29,869 nucleotides of DNA from a virus: the IMG/VR virus record IMGVR_UViG_3300046468_000998, positions 1-29,869 of that record; one strand, 5' to 3'. The position numbers and the translations under genes were made by a program. The notes under the pieces are model-generated. The model ran no database searches, was not told where the DNA came from, and saw only the letters and a list, made by a program, of their open reading frames with translations. Below are positions 10,025 through 19,052 of the stretch, piece by piece; positions within the stretch are counted from its first letter, which is position 1, and each line of letters starts with the position of its first letter.

Positions 10025-13000
10025 TTATATCATTGACACCACGATCCATGCATGTGTATCTGTCCCGAAACTTCTTCCAGCGCCAGTGTCTGCCTCTCGT
10101 AATACTAAGTTCATAGTAAGTGATCCTAGTGAACCAAATGCAATTGGTGACCCAGCGGATCCACCTGCATTAAGAGTACGAGTAGTCATATCTTTATTAA
10201 GTGGCATAATTATATACTGATTTGTTGTTCTAGAATATCCGTAAACAAGTACGTTTGATGGTGGGAATGAATATCCGCTAAATGTCACAGCAACTTCGCC
10301 TGAGTTTACATCAACAATATTTGCTGATATTCCACTTGTTGCATTCGAAATACTAGACAATGAACCATTTGTCGCATAGTTAAGTTTGAAATATTCTGTG
10401 GTACTACCGCCACCACCGCCACCGCCGCCGGTTGCAGGTGCTGCAGGTGCCCATTCGCTACTTGTAGCATCCCATGTAAGAACATCACCATTTGTTGGAA
10501 CTGTTGCATCGACATTGCCTAAATCACCTAGTGATTCTGTTGATAAATCTACAGTTCCGCCGCTTGCTGGAACGAATTTACTACCATCCCATTCTAAGAA
10601 TTGACCTGTTTGAACACCGGAAATATCAACATTATTCAGTTCGCCAATAGATGAACTTGAAAGATTTGCTGCTGCTGGAGCAGTTGGTTGCCATTGTGTG
10701 CCAGACCATGCTAGTAATTGTCCTAATGCAGGAGCACTAGAAGAAACGTTGTTTAAATCACCTAAATTAGAGTCTATTGAAACAACAAGATTATTTACAT
10801 TAATACCTGTTCCTGCTGTATATACATTATGAGCAAGAAGACCATTACTATCTCCTAGTTGAGAAACATCATTCGGAATTGTAGGCTTATCTGTTAAATC
10901 ATTATAAGATGAAACTCCCCCACCGCCACCTGATACAGTAGCGAATGAGAAGTTACCTGAACCATCGGTTGTTAGCACCTGTCCAGATGTTCCATCATTA
11001 ATAGATAAGTCAGTTAATTCTAATCCGTTAATTGTATTACCAGTAAAATCAACTGTTCCACTAAATGTAGTTGTTTGTGAACCTGATGAATTTGTGAATG
11101 CGATGTGTGTTGCTTTGCTACCAGAACCGTCATCACTCTGAATTACCATTGGTTGTGAAGCATTATCTGCTCCTACCCAATAGTTTGTTTTAATCTTACC
11201 GCCACCTGTTGGTCCAATAATTAGAGCGCCAGCGCCACTCGCATCATATTCAAAACCAGCAACACCGCCCAAACTGCCATTATCGTTATATTGAATTGAG
11301 CCGTTGCTACCTTGTGGAGTAACTTCTGCACTTGCCATATCTGCTGGTGCATATGTAAATACACCATCGCTTGAATTGAATGTTAACGAACCGCCACCTG
11401 ATTTAGTTACAGTGTTTACACTTATAGATGAGCGTGTTTCTGATGATATATCTGGCGGAATAAATGTGAATACACCTGTCTGTGCACTATATTGTAAAGA
11501 ACCGGACGCATTTCCAATTGCTTGGTTTGTTACGCTGAGGTCTGATAGTGCAATACCACCACCACCGCCACCACCTAGTAGTCCGTCAGCATCTGTCAAT
11601 TGATTCACATCAGCAGGTATTATCGGTTTATTTGAAAGATCATCATATTCGCCTGAAAACGCAGGAGGGTTTAACTGTAACCAAGTAGCAAAACCTAAAC
11701 CAATATCATAGTTGATATAAAGTCCTAGATTACTGTCATCAAACCAAAGTCCTCCTGGAACTATATTTGTAGGTTCTACACCGCCTATAAAGACGCCAGG
11801 TATATCTTGATTTTCCCAATCACCACTTGTATTATTGTAGGTTAATACTTGTCCATCTGCAGTTGAAGTTATAGTAACGTCATCTAAATCATCGATTGTT
11901 GTTCTTGCTACTGCAGGTGTTAGTGTAAATGTACCAGTTATATTATTATATTCTAACTGTGCCTCATTACCATTTGCTGTTGCGTTTGTTACACTTAGAT
12001 CAGATAATGATATTCCAGAACCACCTGATGAAGTTGAATCAGATGCTGGTGCCCACGATGAACCATCCCATTTAAGTACTTGACCGGTACTTGCTGTAGC
12101 AGAACTTACATCAGTCAAATCACCTAATAGAGTTGCACCACCACCTAGTAGTCCACCAGTGTCAGTTAAATCACTTATATCAGCAGGTGCGTCAGTAATT
12201 CCATATCCTGCTAGTGTTGTTGGAGTACCAGTTAATTCATCCCATGTGCTTGCACCACCATCAGTGATGCCATAACCTGCTAGAGTAGTTGGAGTACCTG
12301 TTAAATCCGCCCACGTGCTTGCACCTGATAGGCCTGACAAATCTACAGAATTACCACCAGATATTTGTAAACTTGATCCAACAAGTGTTAAACTTTGACT
12401 ATCTGTATTCGCTGCTTGAATTATACCAGTACTATCTGTTAGGTCTGATATATCCTGTGGAATATTTGGTTTGTTTGCTAATTCATTATAATCTTGTAAA
12501 TCTGTGTCGTTGTAAAACAATGAAGTTCCAGTAGAACGTAGTGTATTTCCTTCATCACCAATAAAAATTGAATTACCACTAATATAAAGGTGACGCACTA
12601 ATTTATCTGGGCTACCAATGTCAAATGCTGCTGTAGTTTTTGGAATTAAATTAAAGTCCCAGTCGCCTGCATTGTATGCTTCGGTAAATGTTGTAGTCCC
12701 GCCACCACCTAGACCAGATAAATCTATAGTATTGCCATTGTCAATACTTAATTCAGTACCATTTAATGTTAACTGTTGATAATCCGGTGCTGCTGCCTGT
12801 GGATTTAACTCTATCCACATTGGGATGCCACCGATTTCGTAGTTGATGTTTAAACTTAGATTTAATGCATCTAACCATAATTCCCCAGGCTTAGGAGATG
12901 CTGGTGGATTATCTGTTATTGGGACTACTGATAGTTCAGTTAAATCAACTGCCTGCCCATCAGAAACATCTAATAATCTTGTTGCATGATCATATGTAAA

Positions 13001-15499
13001 TGTTTGCGGTGCAGGAATATCTGATAGTTTGGCTAATTTATTACCATTCCATACTAAATCACTATCACTATCTGCTTCAAGTGTATTAGAACCTATATTA
13101 ATAGTTGAATCATCAATGTAAACATCTGTCCAGCGTTTTGTTGCTGATCCCAGACTTTGTAATGCATCTGTTTCTGGAACAAAATTCCACCCTGCGTCAA
13201 GTGTTAATGTAGATGTTCCACTATTTGATGTTAAGCCATCAATACTCCCACCAAGAGCAACTAAATCAACTGTATTTCCACTTGAAATTGTTAGTAGTGT
13301 ACCGTCTAATGCTAGAGATTGTGGTATGCCATCGCCACCTCCACCGCCACCACCTGTTGGCGGGGAAGAAACCCATGCAACACCATTATATGTTAGTACA
13401 TCACCAACATCACCATTTATTGTAAGGTTATCTGCTAAAACAGCAGTGCCGTGGAATCTTTCACCATAGATATCATTAAATCTTAGATCGGCACTACCGA
13501 TATCCCATTCATTATCGATTGATGGCGCACTATGGCCATCTAATTTAATATAGTTATCAACATCAGTGAATACTGGGACTACGATACTATTGCCACCTGA
13601 GATAGTAATTTCATTACCAACAATTGAAAGTGTCTGTGCAGAACCGCCGCCGCCGCCAAGACTTGATAAATCTATTGAGTTACCGTTTGATATTAATAAT
13701 TTGTCATCTACTATTGATAAGGTTTGATAATCAGCATCTAGTCTCGCTGCTAGTTTATCATCTACCCATTGTTCAGTAGCATAGCCAGTTAAGTCAGTTG
13801 CAGCATCTACAAGTGATACAAGATCAACTGAGTTACCATTGCCTGATCCACTTGAAATTGATAGAATAGTTCCATCGAATGTAAGTTCTTGTCCATCACT
13901 ATCGCCCAAAGAGTTAATAGTATTTGTAACAAAATCTTGTGTTGCATATTGTGTAAGATCAACTGGAGTAGATAGTGAAGCAAGATCAATAGTGTTACCA
14001 CCTGAGATAGTCAATTCAGTGCCGTCTAAGGTTATCTGTTGCGCATCAACATTTGCATATTCTGATAAATCTACAGAATTGCCATTTGAAATGCTAATAA
14101 GATTATCAGATAACGATAATACTTGTGATTCTGCAAGTAGATTTGTTGTATCTGTTAGGTCGCTCACATCTGTTGGAATAGTTGGTGTATCTGTTAGATC
14201 ATTATAACCGCCACTAAATGCAGTGACTTTATCAAGTAGATTTGTTGTATCTGTTAAATCGCTCACATCTGTTGGAATAGTTGGTTTGTTTAGTAACGTA
14301 TTCCAGTCACCATACGGATGATCTATATTATCAATCGCTGTAGTCAAATCAGTAGTTGTTACATAATTTCCTAAGTTCAAACTTATACTATTACCATCAG
14401 TAATGCTTAGTACATTACCATCCCATTCTAATTCCTGCTGTAAAGGAGCACCTGATGTCCAAGTTGAGCCATTAAATGTTAGAACATCACCTTGTGTGCC
14501 AGGTATACTTAAATTAGAAGCAAGAACTGCTGTGCCATGGAATGTTTCTGCGTAGATATCATTGAATTTTAAATCTGGACTACCAATATCCCAATTTCTA
14601 TCTAAACTTGGAACTGAATGAGCATCTGTTTTTACAACGTTATCTGCTTGAACTGGTTCTGGGAGTGTAATTGAGTTCCCACCAGTTATAGATAGTGTTT
14701 GGCCATTTATTACAAGAGTTTGTGGCGTTGGATTTTCATTACTCTGTCCTGCACCTTGCGGCGCAGCAACCCAAGTGTTACCATTCCAAGTAAGAACATC
14801 ACCATTATTTGACCCTGAGATTGTTAAGTTGTCAGCAAGAACTGCTGTGCCATGGAATGTACTAGCATATATATCATTGTATCTAAAATCACTACTACCT
14901 AAACTAAATGTATTATCTATAGTAGGAGTAGCATTTGCATTCAGTCTTACATAGCGGGCATCGCCATCTGCTTGACTAATTGCACCAAGATTTGCTCTTG
15001 CAATTGCAACATCTGATAGGTCTGATAGGTTATTTGATTTTGTTACAAATTGTGTTGTGTCAATATTTGATGATAGTGTAATTGTTTCACCATCATCCGC
15101 AATCGTAAGGCCTGCACCTGATGCTATACTTTTAAAAGCAAATGTGCCTGATACATCTATACCTGATAATATTGAACTTCCATTACCTATGTTTGTGCCA
15201 GATTGAAGTGTTTCAGACAAGTCTGCTGATATTACAAGACCGTTGCCACTATCTGTTATTGTGACATTTGTTCCTGCTGTTATTGTTTGTAATACAAGAG
15301 ATGATCCTGTAACTGAACCTAATTGATTTCCCGAACCAGTGTGTGATACCGAATCTATTCCGCTACCTGATCCACCTGAACCTGATCCTGCGGCATTAAC
15401 GAATGCACCTTCCGAAGTGCTATATACAAGAACTTGGTCTTCTTGTAAATTACCAACTAATTTAAATGTTGGATTAAAAGGTGTTGCGTTTATACTCAT
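10025..15499 (-). CDS. Giant tail fibre / virion structural protein (1824 aa)
   Basis: The largest gene here, 1824 residues of modular repeats. At least eleven copies of a short unit of the form QxLxxxGxxLxISxGNxxDL are scattered through the N-terminal 1100 residues. Three longer cassettes contain IGSxDLxFNDIYxExFHGTAVLA, and many SDLTDTTNLL, GTPTTLAGYGITD and NKPTIPxDVSDL linkers occur. Poly-glycine runs of up to eight residues (coding strand of 10406-10432, 11558-11576, 13336-13355 and 13641-13660) separate blocks. The last 115 residues (from about FKLNYATNGSLSS) are non-repetitive and look like a terminal domain. There is no transmembrane segment. The ribosome site AAGGGG precedes the ATG. 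The repeats support an extended trimeric beta fibre with a C-terminal tip; assignment to a specific fibre (long, short or whisker) is not possible. Confidence 0.85.
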   Translation of the reverse strand: MSINATPFNPTFKLVGNLQEDQVLVYSTSEGAFVNAAGSGSGGSGSGIDSVSHTGSGNQLGSVTGSSLVLQTITAGTNVTITDSGNGLVISADLSETLQSGTNIGNGSSILSGIDVSGTFAFKSIASGAGLTIADDGETITLSSNIDTTQFVTKSNNLSDLSDVAIARANLGAISQADGDARYVRLNANATPTIDNTFSLGSSDFRYNDIYASTFHGTAVLADNLTISGSNNGDVLTWNGNTWVAAPQGAGQSNENPTPQTLVINGQTLSITGGNSITLPEPVQADNVVKTDAHSVPSLDRNWDIGSPDLKFNDIYAETFHGTAVLASNLSIPGTQGDVLTFNGSTWTSGAPLQQELEWDGNVLSITDGNSISLNLGNYVTTTDLTTAIDNIDHPYGDWNTLLNKPTIPTDVSDLTDTTNLLDKVTAFSGGYNDLTDTPTIPTDVSDLTDTTNLLAESQVLSLSDNLISISNGNSVDLSEYANVDAQQITLDGTELTISGGNTIDLASLSTPVDLTQYATQDFVTNTINSLGDSDGQELTFDGTILSISSGSGNGNSVDLVSLVDAATDLTGYATEQWVDDKLAARLDADYQTLSIVDDKLLISNGNSIDLSSLGGGGGSAQTLSIVGNEITISGGNSIVVPVFTDVDNYIKLDGHSAPSIDNEWDIGSADLRFNDIYGERFHGTAVLADNLTINGDVGDVLTYNGVAWVSSPPTGGGGGGGDGIPQSLALDGTLLTISSGNTVDLVALGGSIDGLTSNSGTSTLTLDAGWNFVPETDALQSLGSATKRWTDVYIDDSTINIGSNTLEADSDSDLVWNGNKLAKLSDIPAPQTFTYDHATRLLDVSDGQAVDLTELSVVPITDNPPASPKPGELWLDALNLSLNINYEIGGIPMWIELNPQAAAPDYQQLTLNGTELSIDNGNTIDLSGLGGGGTTTFTEAYNAGDWDFNLIPKTTAAFDIGSPDKLVRHLYISGNSIFIGDEGNTLRSTGTSLFYNDTDLQDYNELANKPNIPQDISDLTDSTGIIQAANTDSQSLTLVGSSLQISGGNSVDLSGLSGASTWADLTGTPTTLAGYGITDGGASTWDELTGTPTTLAGYGITDAPADISDLTDTGGLLGGGATLLGDLTDVSSATASTGQVLKWDGSSWAPASDSTSSGGSGISLSDLSVTNATANGNEAQLEYNNITGTFTLTPAVARTTIDDLDDVTITSTADGQVLTYNNTSGDWENQDIPGVFIGGVEPTNIVPGGLWFDDSNLGLYINYDIGLGFATWLQLNPPAFSGEYDDLSNKPIIPADVNQLTDADGLLGGGGGGGIALSDLSVTNQAIGNASGSLQYSAQTGVFTFIPPDISSETRSSISVNTVTKSGGGSLTFNSSDGVFTYAPADMASAEVTPQGSNGSIQYNDNGSLGGVAGFEYDASGAGALIIGPTGGGKIKTNYWVGADNASQPMVIQSDDGSGSKATHIAFTNSSGSQTTTFSGTVDFTGNTINGLELTDLSINDGTSGQVLTTDGSGNFSFATVSGGGGGVSSYNDLTDKPTIPNDVSQLGDSNGLLAHNVYTAGTGINVNNLVVSIDSNLGDLNNVSSSAPALGQLLAWSGTQWQPTAPAAANLSSSSIGELNNVDISGVQTGQFLEWDGSKFVPASGGTVDLSTESLGDLGNVDATVPTNGDVLTWDATSSEWAPAAPATGGGGGGGGSTTEYFKLNYATNGSLSSISNATSGISANIVDVNSGEVAVTFSGYSFPPSNVLVYGYSRTTNQYIIMPLNKDMTTRTLNAGGSAGSPIAFGSLGSLTMNLVLREADTGAGRSFGTDTHAWIVVSMI
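12330..14740. repeat. Degenerate ~20-residue coding repeat ladder
   Basis: On the minus strand this part of the 1824-residue gene encodes eleven imperfect copies of QxLxxxGxxLxISxGNxxDL. Examples are QTLVINGQTLSITGGNSI, QQITLDGTELTISGGNTI and QSLTLVGSSLQISGGNSV. DNA identity between copies is modest, so these are old or selected protein repeats. Confidence 0.8.
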
Positions 15500-15510
15500 T
15501 TCTATGCCCC

Positions 15511-15879
15511 TTAATAATTTAGATATATCTTATCGATATATCCAACTGTATTGATATCAGTTTGTCCCAGTGATGTTCTGTCTAGTGTAGCTCTTAAAAA
15601 TACTAAATTTGCAGTAAAGGTATATCCTTCTACGCCTGTAAATTCATTATAGTCTTTAAATGGCATGCCGTCAATTAATATACTAAACCAATCATCTTCT
15701 GTTGGATTAGTCGCAAGTGTACCTTGAATACGAACCCTTCCAATTAGTCCTTGACCATAAACAGCCACCGTATGAAGTCCATCAGTGAAGCCATAATAAC
15801 TATCACCGGGAACTGCATTACCTACAAGATCAAGATTTGTTCCTGAATTTTCTAGAAGAGTTATTGTTTTACGTGCCAT
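15511..15879 (-). CDS. Small structural protein, unknown (122 aa)
   Basis: A 122-residue protein starting MARKTITLLENSGTNLDLVG. It is rich in beta-forming residues and has a compact look (GLHTVAVYGQGLIGRVRIQG, then DDWFSILIDGMPFKDY). There is no signal peptide or membrane segment. Its position immediately upstream of the giant fibre genes, with 11 nt to the 1824-residue ATG, suggests a virion protein that is co-translated with them, such as a fibre attachment or baseplate accessory protein. The ribosome site is AAGGAATAATA before the ATG, and it overlaps the stop region of the preceding 56-residue gene. I do not recognise a named family. Confidence 0.7.
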   Translation of the reverse strand: MARKTITLLENSGTNLDLVGNAVPGDSYYGFTDGLHTVAVYGQGLIGRVRIQGTLATNPTEDDWFSILIDGMPFKDYNEFTGVEGYTFTANLVFLRATLDRTSLGQTDINTVGYIDKIYLNY

Positions 15880-15888
15880 TATTATTCC

Positions 15889-16059
15889 TTATTCTACTTG
15901 AGTCTCTACTTCAACTACTGCAGCGCCACCAATAAGTTCAGCCACAACTTGTTCAATAGTTAGTGAAACTTCTTCGTTAATAAGGTTTGATTTGTCTTCG
16001 CCGCTTTTAGAAATCTGTGATACTCTGATTACTAGAATTTCCTCTTTAATACTCGCCAT
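15889..16059 (-). CDS. Small conserved-looking protein (56 aa), unknown
   Basis: A 56-codon frame starting MASIKEEILVIRVSQIS and ending EVETQVE before TAA. It has a strong AAAAGGA ribosome site 6 nt before the ATG, so it is a credible small gene. The product is acidic, with probable strand-helix character (EEVSLTIEQVVAELIGG), and has no membrane segment. It is the first gene of the structural block, with two GATAAATA late-promoter candidates at 16088-16095 and 16103-16110 immediately upstream and the 122-residue gene 9 nt downstream. Function unknown; a virion or assembly role is inferred from the operon only. Confidence 0.7.
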   Translation of the reverse strand: MASIKEEILVIRVSQISKSGEDKSNLINEEVSLTIEQVVAELIGGAAVVEVETQVE

Positions 16060-16087
16060 TTTATATCCTTTTAGTTTATATTAATGA

Positions 16088-16095
16088 TATTTATC
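16088..16095 (-). promoter_or_regulatory. Candidate late promoter (GATAAATA), proximal copy
   Basis: GATAAATA on the minus strand, 29 nt upstream of the ATG of the 56-residue gene. It matches the T4 late element TATAAATA at seven of eight positions. It is the closer of two copies 15 bp apart. Confidence 0.5.
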
Positions 16096-16102
16096 TATAA
16101 AC

Positions 16103-16110
16103 TATTTATC
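16103..16110 (-). promoter_or_regulatory. Candidate late promoter (GATAAATA), distal copy
   Basis: A second GATAAATA on the minus strand, overlapping the last codons and stop of the upstream gene. The tandem pair in front of the virion-protein block is hard to explain by coding constraint alone, because the proximal copy is intergenic. Confidence 0.4.
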
Positions 16111-16813
16111 CGATTGGGTCGATTTCATGTCTAAGTATTGCTTTAGTAATTTTAGTAATATTCTCACTAGCGACAAATGCCATTAACTGCACATCAATAT
16201 ACTCTCTGCAGTATATAGTATATGAATTATATACGCTATGCCTAAATTTATATCTATAATTTGTGCTATTTAACGGTATAGTAACATCTTCTTTTACAAA
16301 CCTACGCACATTAGTATTTAATAAGTAATTATCATTATTTGAATATGTATCAACGAGTAATGGTCCCAAGGATACATGAAGATTATTATTATATTTTAAA
16401 CTAATTTTATATCGAAATTTTTTATAATATAAATTATTTTTAATCTCAACATTGTCTTCCTGTGCCTCCAATGTTTCTGATAGATTTTCTATAAAGGGAA
16501 TATGAATTTCTTGTTGTAAATTGCTATATCGTGATGTTGCAAGTTCAAACACATCTTTATCTTCGAAATACACATGTGTCATTGAACTGTTTGCAAATTT
16601 AGTACCCGGTTTACTTCTAAGAAATCGTATACAATTTGATCTTGCAATCATATCTTCTGGTGTTACAGGGCAGTCAAACCACCAACCATAACCAGTTCGT
16701 TCCGTATAAGAATCTACAATTTCTTTTGACGGAAATCCATATAGCCGTTTGTATGCGATCTTATAAGGATATTTCTTATAAAATAATTTTGTAGATTCAA
16801 CGTGTTTAACCAT
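16106..16813 (-). CDS. Unknown protein (235 aa) downstream of the ClpA-like gene
   Basis: A 235-residue basic and aromatic-rich protein beginning MVKHVESTKLFYKKYPYKIA. I prefer the ATG at 16813 to a TTG two codons upstream; the ATG lies within the last codons of the ClpA-like gene, so the reading frames overlap by 8 nt and translation is probably coupled. The product has many Tyr, Asn and Lys residues, two similar FYKKYPYKI / YYKKFRYKISL segments (residues about 11-19 and 127-137), and no membrane segment or signal peptide. The segment pair may mark an internal duplication. I recognise no domain. Being the last gene of the spanin/J-protein/ClpA operon, it could be a substrate or adaptor of the unfoldase, but that is a guess. 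Confidence 0.7.
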   Translation of the reverse strand: MVKHVESTKLFYKKYPYKIAYKRLYGFPSKEIVDSYTERTGYGWWFDCPVTPEDMIARSNCIRFLRSKPGTKFANSSMTHVYFEDKDVFELATSRYSNLQQEIHIPFIENLSETLEAQEDNVEIKNNLYYKKFRYKISLKYNNNLHVSLGPLLVDTYSNNDNYLLNTNVRRFVKEDVTIPLNSTNYRYKFRHSVYNSYTIYCREYIDVQLMAFVASENITKITKAILRHEIDPIG

Positions 16814-19052
16814 ATGCAAATTCTAACTCATCATTAGAAACTTTCACAGTGACTTTCCCACCATTCATTAGTTTACCAAATAAAACTTCTTTTGATAAAG
16901 GCTTCTTAATATAATCATTGATAACACGTTGTAACGGTCTTGCTCCCATATCTGGTATATAACCACGTTCACGCATCCATGCTTTGGCGCCCAATGTTAA
17001 TTCAATTACTACACCTTTATCAGCCATCATTTCATTTAGTTCATTGATCGACTTATCAACAATCATATCAATGTGCTCACGCTGCAAAGCAACAAACTCA
17101 ACCATAGCATCTAATCTATTTCTAAACTCAGGTGAAAAGAACTTTGTGACCGCTTGCATACTTGCATCATTATTATCATTGCTAAATCCAATTGCTAGTT
17201 TGGATTTTTGCGCAGCACCTAGATTACTAGTCATAATAAGAATAGCATTACTAAAGTCAGCAACCTTACCAGTTGAACTTGTTAATCTGCCGTCATCCAT
17301 AACTTGCAATAGTAAATTCATAACACTTGGGTGTGCCTTCTCAACTTCGTCTAACAGAATAATACAGTTTGGAGTTTCTTCTACATCATTAATGAGTTTG
17401 CCACTCCCTGCACCGCCTTCAGCGTGTCCCACATAACCTGGAGGAGCACCGATCAATTTAGACACACTATGCTGTTCCATATATTCACTCATATCATATT
17501 TGCGAAGTGTTACATCTAAATTACTTGCAAGTTGGCGACATAGTTCAGTCTTACCTGTTCCCGTTGGTCCAACAAATAAGAAACTACCAATGGGTTTATT
17601 AGTAGGACGCATCCCAGACTTAGCAACAAGAATAGATTCTACTAAAGTGCCCACTGCTTTATTTTGGCCAAATAGTTTCTGCTTGATATTGTGTTCTAAG
17701 TTGGCGTAGTTTGTATTTTCTTTTGCATCTATCATATCCAGTGGAATACGTGTAATCTTTGATACTGCTTGTTCAACAGCATTTCGGTCAATTTTACTAG
17801 TTGAATTATGCAACTTAGTTCTTGCGCCTGCAACGTCAATGATATCAATTGCACGGTCTGGGTTATACTTACCATGCATATAACGTTCAGCCAAATCTAC
17901 TGCATAATCAAGAGCATCATCATCATATTCATTGCCATGGAACTCTTCATAGTATTTTTTAATACCTTTGACAATTAACTTTGTATCTTCTTTGCTTGGT
18001 TGCTCAATAACAACTTTTTGAAAACGGCGTTGTAATGCTCTGTCCTTTTCAAAATTCTCTCTATATTCTTCACTGGTGGTTGCGCCCATACAAAGTAGTT
18101 TGCCACCTGCTAATAGTGGTTTCAGCAAGTTAGCAATATCAATATTTGAACCACCTGCTGAGCCTGCTCCCATTATCATATGAATTTCATCAATGAATAA
18201 GATTACATCATCCTTTTCAGATAATTGTTCAAAAACTATTTTAGCACGTTCTTCAAATTCACCGCGATACTTTGTTCCCGCAACCATTGCTGTTACGTCT
18301 AATGAATAAACGATTTTATTTTTAAGCATATCAGGACATTCGTCATTAACAATGTTTCTTGCTAAACCTTCAGCAATAGCAGTTTTACCAACTCCCGGCT
18401 CACCTACAATTATAACATTATTCTTTTTTCGTCTTGCCAATACTTCAGAGATTTCAAGAATTTCGTCTGTTCTGCCAATGACTGGATCAATCTTTCCTTC
18501 TGATGCACTTTTATTTAAGTTTTCACAGAAGTCTTCAAATTTTATTTGTCCTTGCCCCTCCGGACCACCAGCCATACCGCGTTGTTGTCCACGTTGTGCA
18601 GTATTTGCAAATGCATCGTAGAAATCTTTTTCAATAATCTTAACTACTTTATCTCTACTTGCACCATTCTTCTTTAAAATATACGAAGCATGAGATGATG
18701 TCTCACTTAATAATGATACAATAAGATCCTTACAGAACATTTGCTTTCTACCAGTAAAAATAACCTGTGTTACTGCACGATTAAAAACACGGTCAAGTGC
18801 TAGGGTTTGTCTGGGTCCCATACCATCTAATTTTTCAACTGTGATATCTTCACGTTGAGCAAGGTTTTCTTCAAGGTCTCTGATAATATTAGAATGACTG
18901 CAATTCATTTTGGCTAATAATTCTAGTACATCTTTTTCGTCCATTAATACGTATAACAAATGTTCAAGTGTTACATATTCATGTGAAAGCGAAGCAGCCT
19001 TAATTAAAGACTGGTCTAATACCCAACTGACTCGATTATTATAATTGTCCAT
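16806..19052 (-). CDS. clpA: ClpA-type AAA+ unfoldase, ATPase partner of ClpP
   Basis: A full-length 748-residue ClpA homologue (E. coli ClpA is 758). ClpA unfolds proteins with ATP and feeds them to the ClpP peptidase in the cytoplasm. Residues 1-145 form the double Clp N-domain. D1 has Walker A GEPGVGKT (217-224), pore loop KYRG (261-264) and Walker B LFIDEIH (285-291). D2 has Walker A GPTGTGKT (495-502), pore GYVG (539-542), Walker B ILLDEVEK (565-572) and sensor-2 GARP (703-706). There is no ClpB-type coiled-coil M-domain, so this is not a disaggregase. IGF at 621-623 sits exactly where the ClpP-docking IGL/IGF tripeptide lies. No clpP is in the window, so host ClpP is the likely partner (inference). 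The start overlaps the J-protein gene by 14 nt, which suggests translational coupling. Confidence 0.95.
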   Translation of the reverse strand: MDNYNNRVSWVLDQSLIKAASLSHEYVTLEHLLYVLMDEKDVLELLAKMNCSHSNIIRDLEENLAQREDITVEKLDGMGPRQTLALDRVFNRAVTQVIFTGRKQMFCKDLIVSLLSETSSHASYILKKNGASRDKVVKIIEKDFYDAFANTAQRGQQRGMAGGPEGQGQIKFEDFCENLNKSASEGKIDPVIGRTDEILEISEVLARRKKNNVIIVGEPGVGKTAIAEGLARNIVNDECPDMLKNKIVYSLDVTAMVAGTKYRGEFEERAKIVFEQLSEKDDVILFIDEIHMIMGAGSAGGSNIDIANLLKPLLAGGKLLCMGATTSEEYRENFEKDRALQRRFQKVVIEQPSKEDTKLIVKGIKKYYEEFHGNEYDDDALDYAVDLAERYMHGKYNPDRAIDIIDVAGARTKLHNSTSKIDRNAVEQAVSKITRIPLDMIDAKENTNYANLEHNIKQKLFGQNKAVGTLVESILVAKSGMRPTNKPIGSFLFVGPTGTGKTELCRQLASNLDVTLRKYDMSEYMEQHSVSKLIGAPPGYVGHAEGGAGSGKLINDVEETPNCIILLDEVEKAHPSVMNLLLQVMDDGRLTSSTGKVADFSNAILIMTSNLGAAQKSKLAIGFSNDNNDASMQAVTKFFSPEFRNRLDAMVEFVALQREHIDMIVDKSINELNEMMADKGVVIELTLGAKAWMRERGYIPDMGARPLQRVINDYIKKPLSKEVLFGKLMNGGKVTVKVSNDELEFAYG

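Noticed and set aside
10386-10440. GC-rich CCACCGCCG runs as a regulatory or G-quadruplex element
   Set aside because: They are explained by poly-glycine codons in the fibre gene and recur at each glycine linker.
13380-14960. The repeat blocks as an inserted mobile element or CRISPR array
   Set aside because: Repeats are in frame, imperfect and protein-coding; there are no terminal inverted repeats, target duplications or unique spacers.
16806-19052. ClpB disaggregase instead of ClpA
   Set aside because: There is no coiled-coil M-domain between the AAA+ modules, the length is that of ClpA, and the ClpP-binding tripeptide is present.
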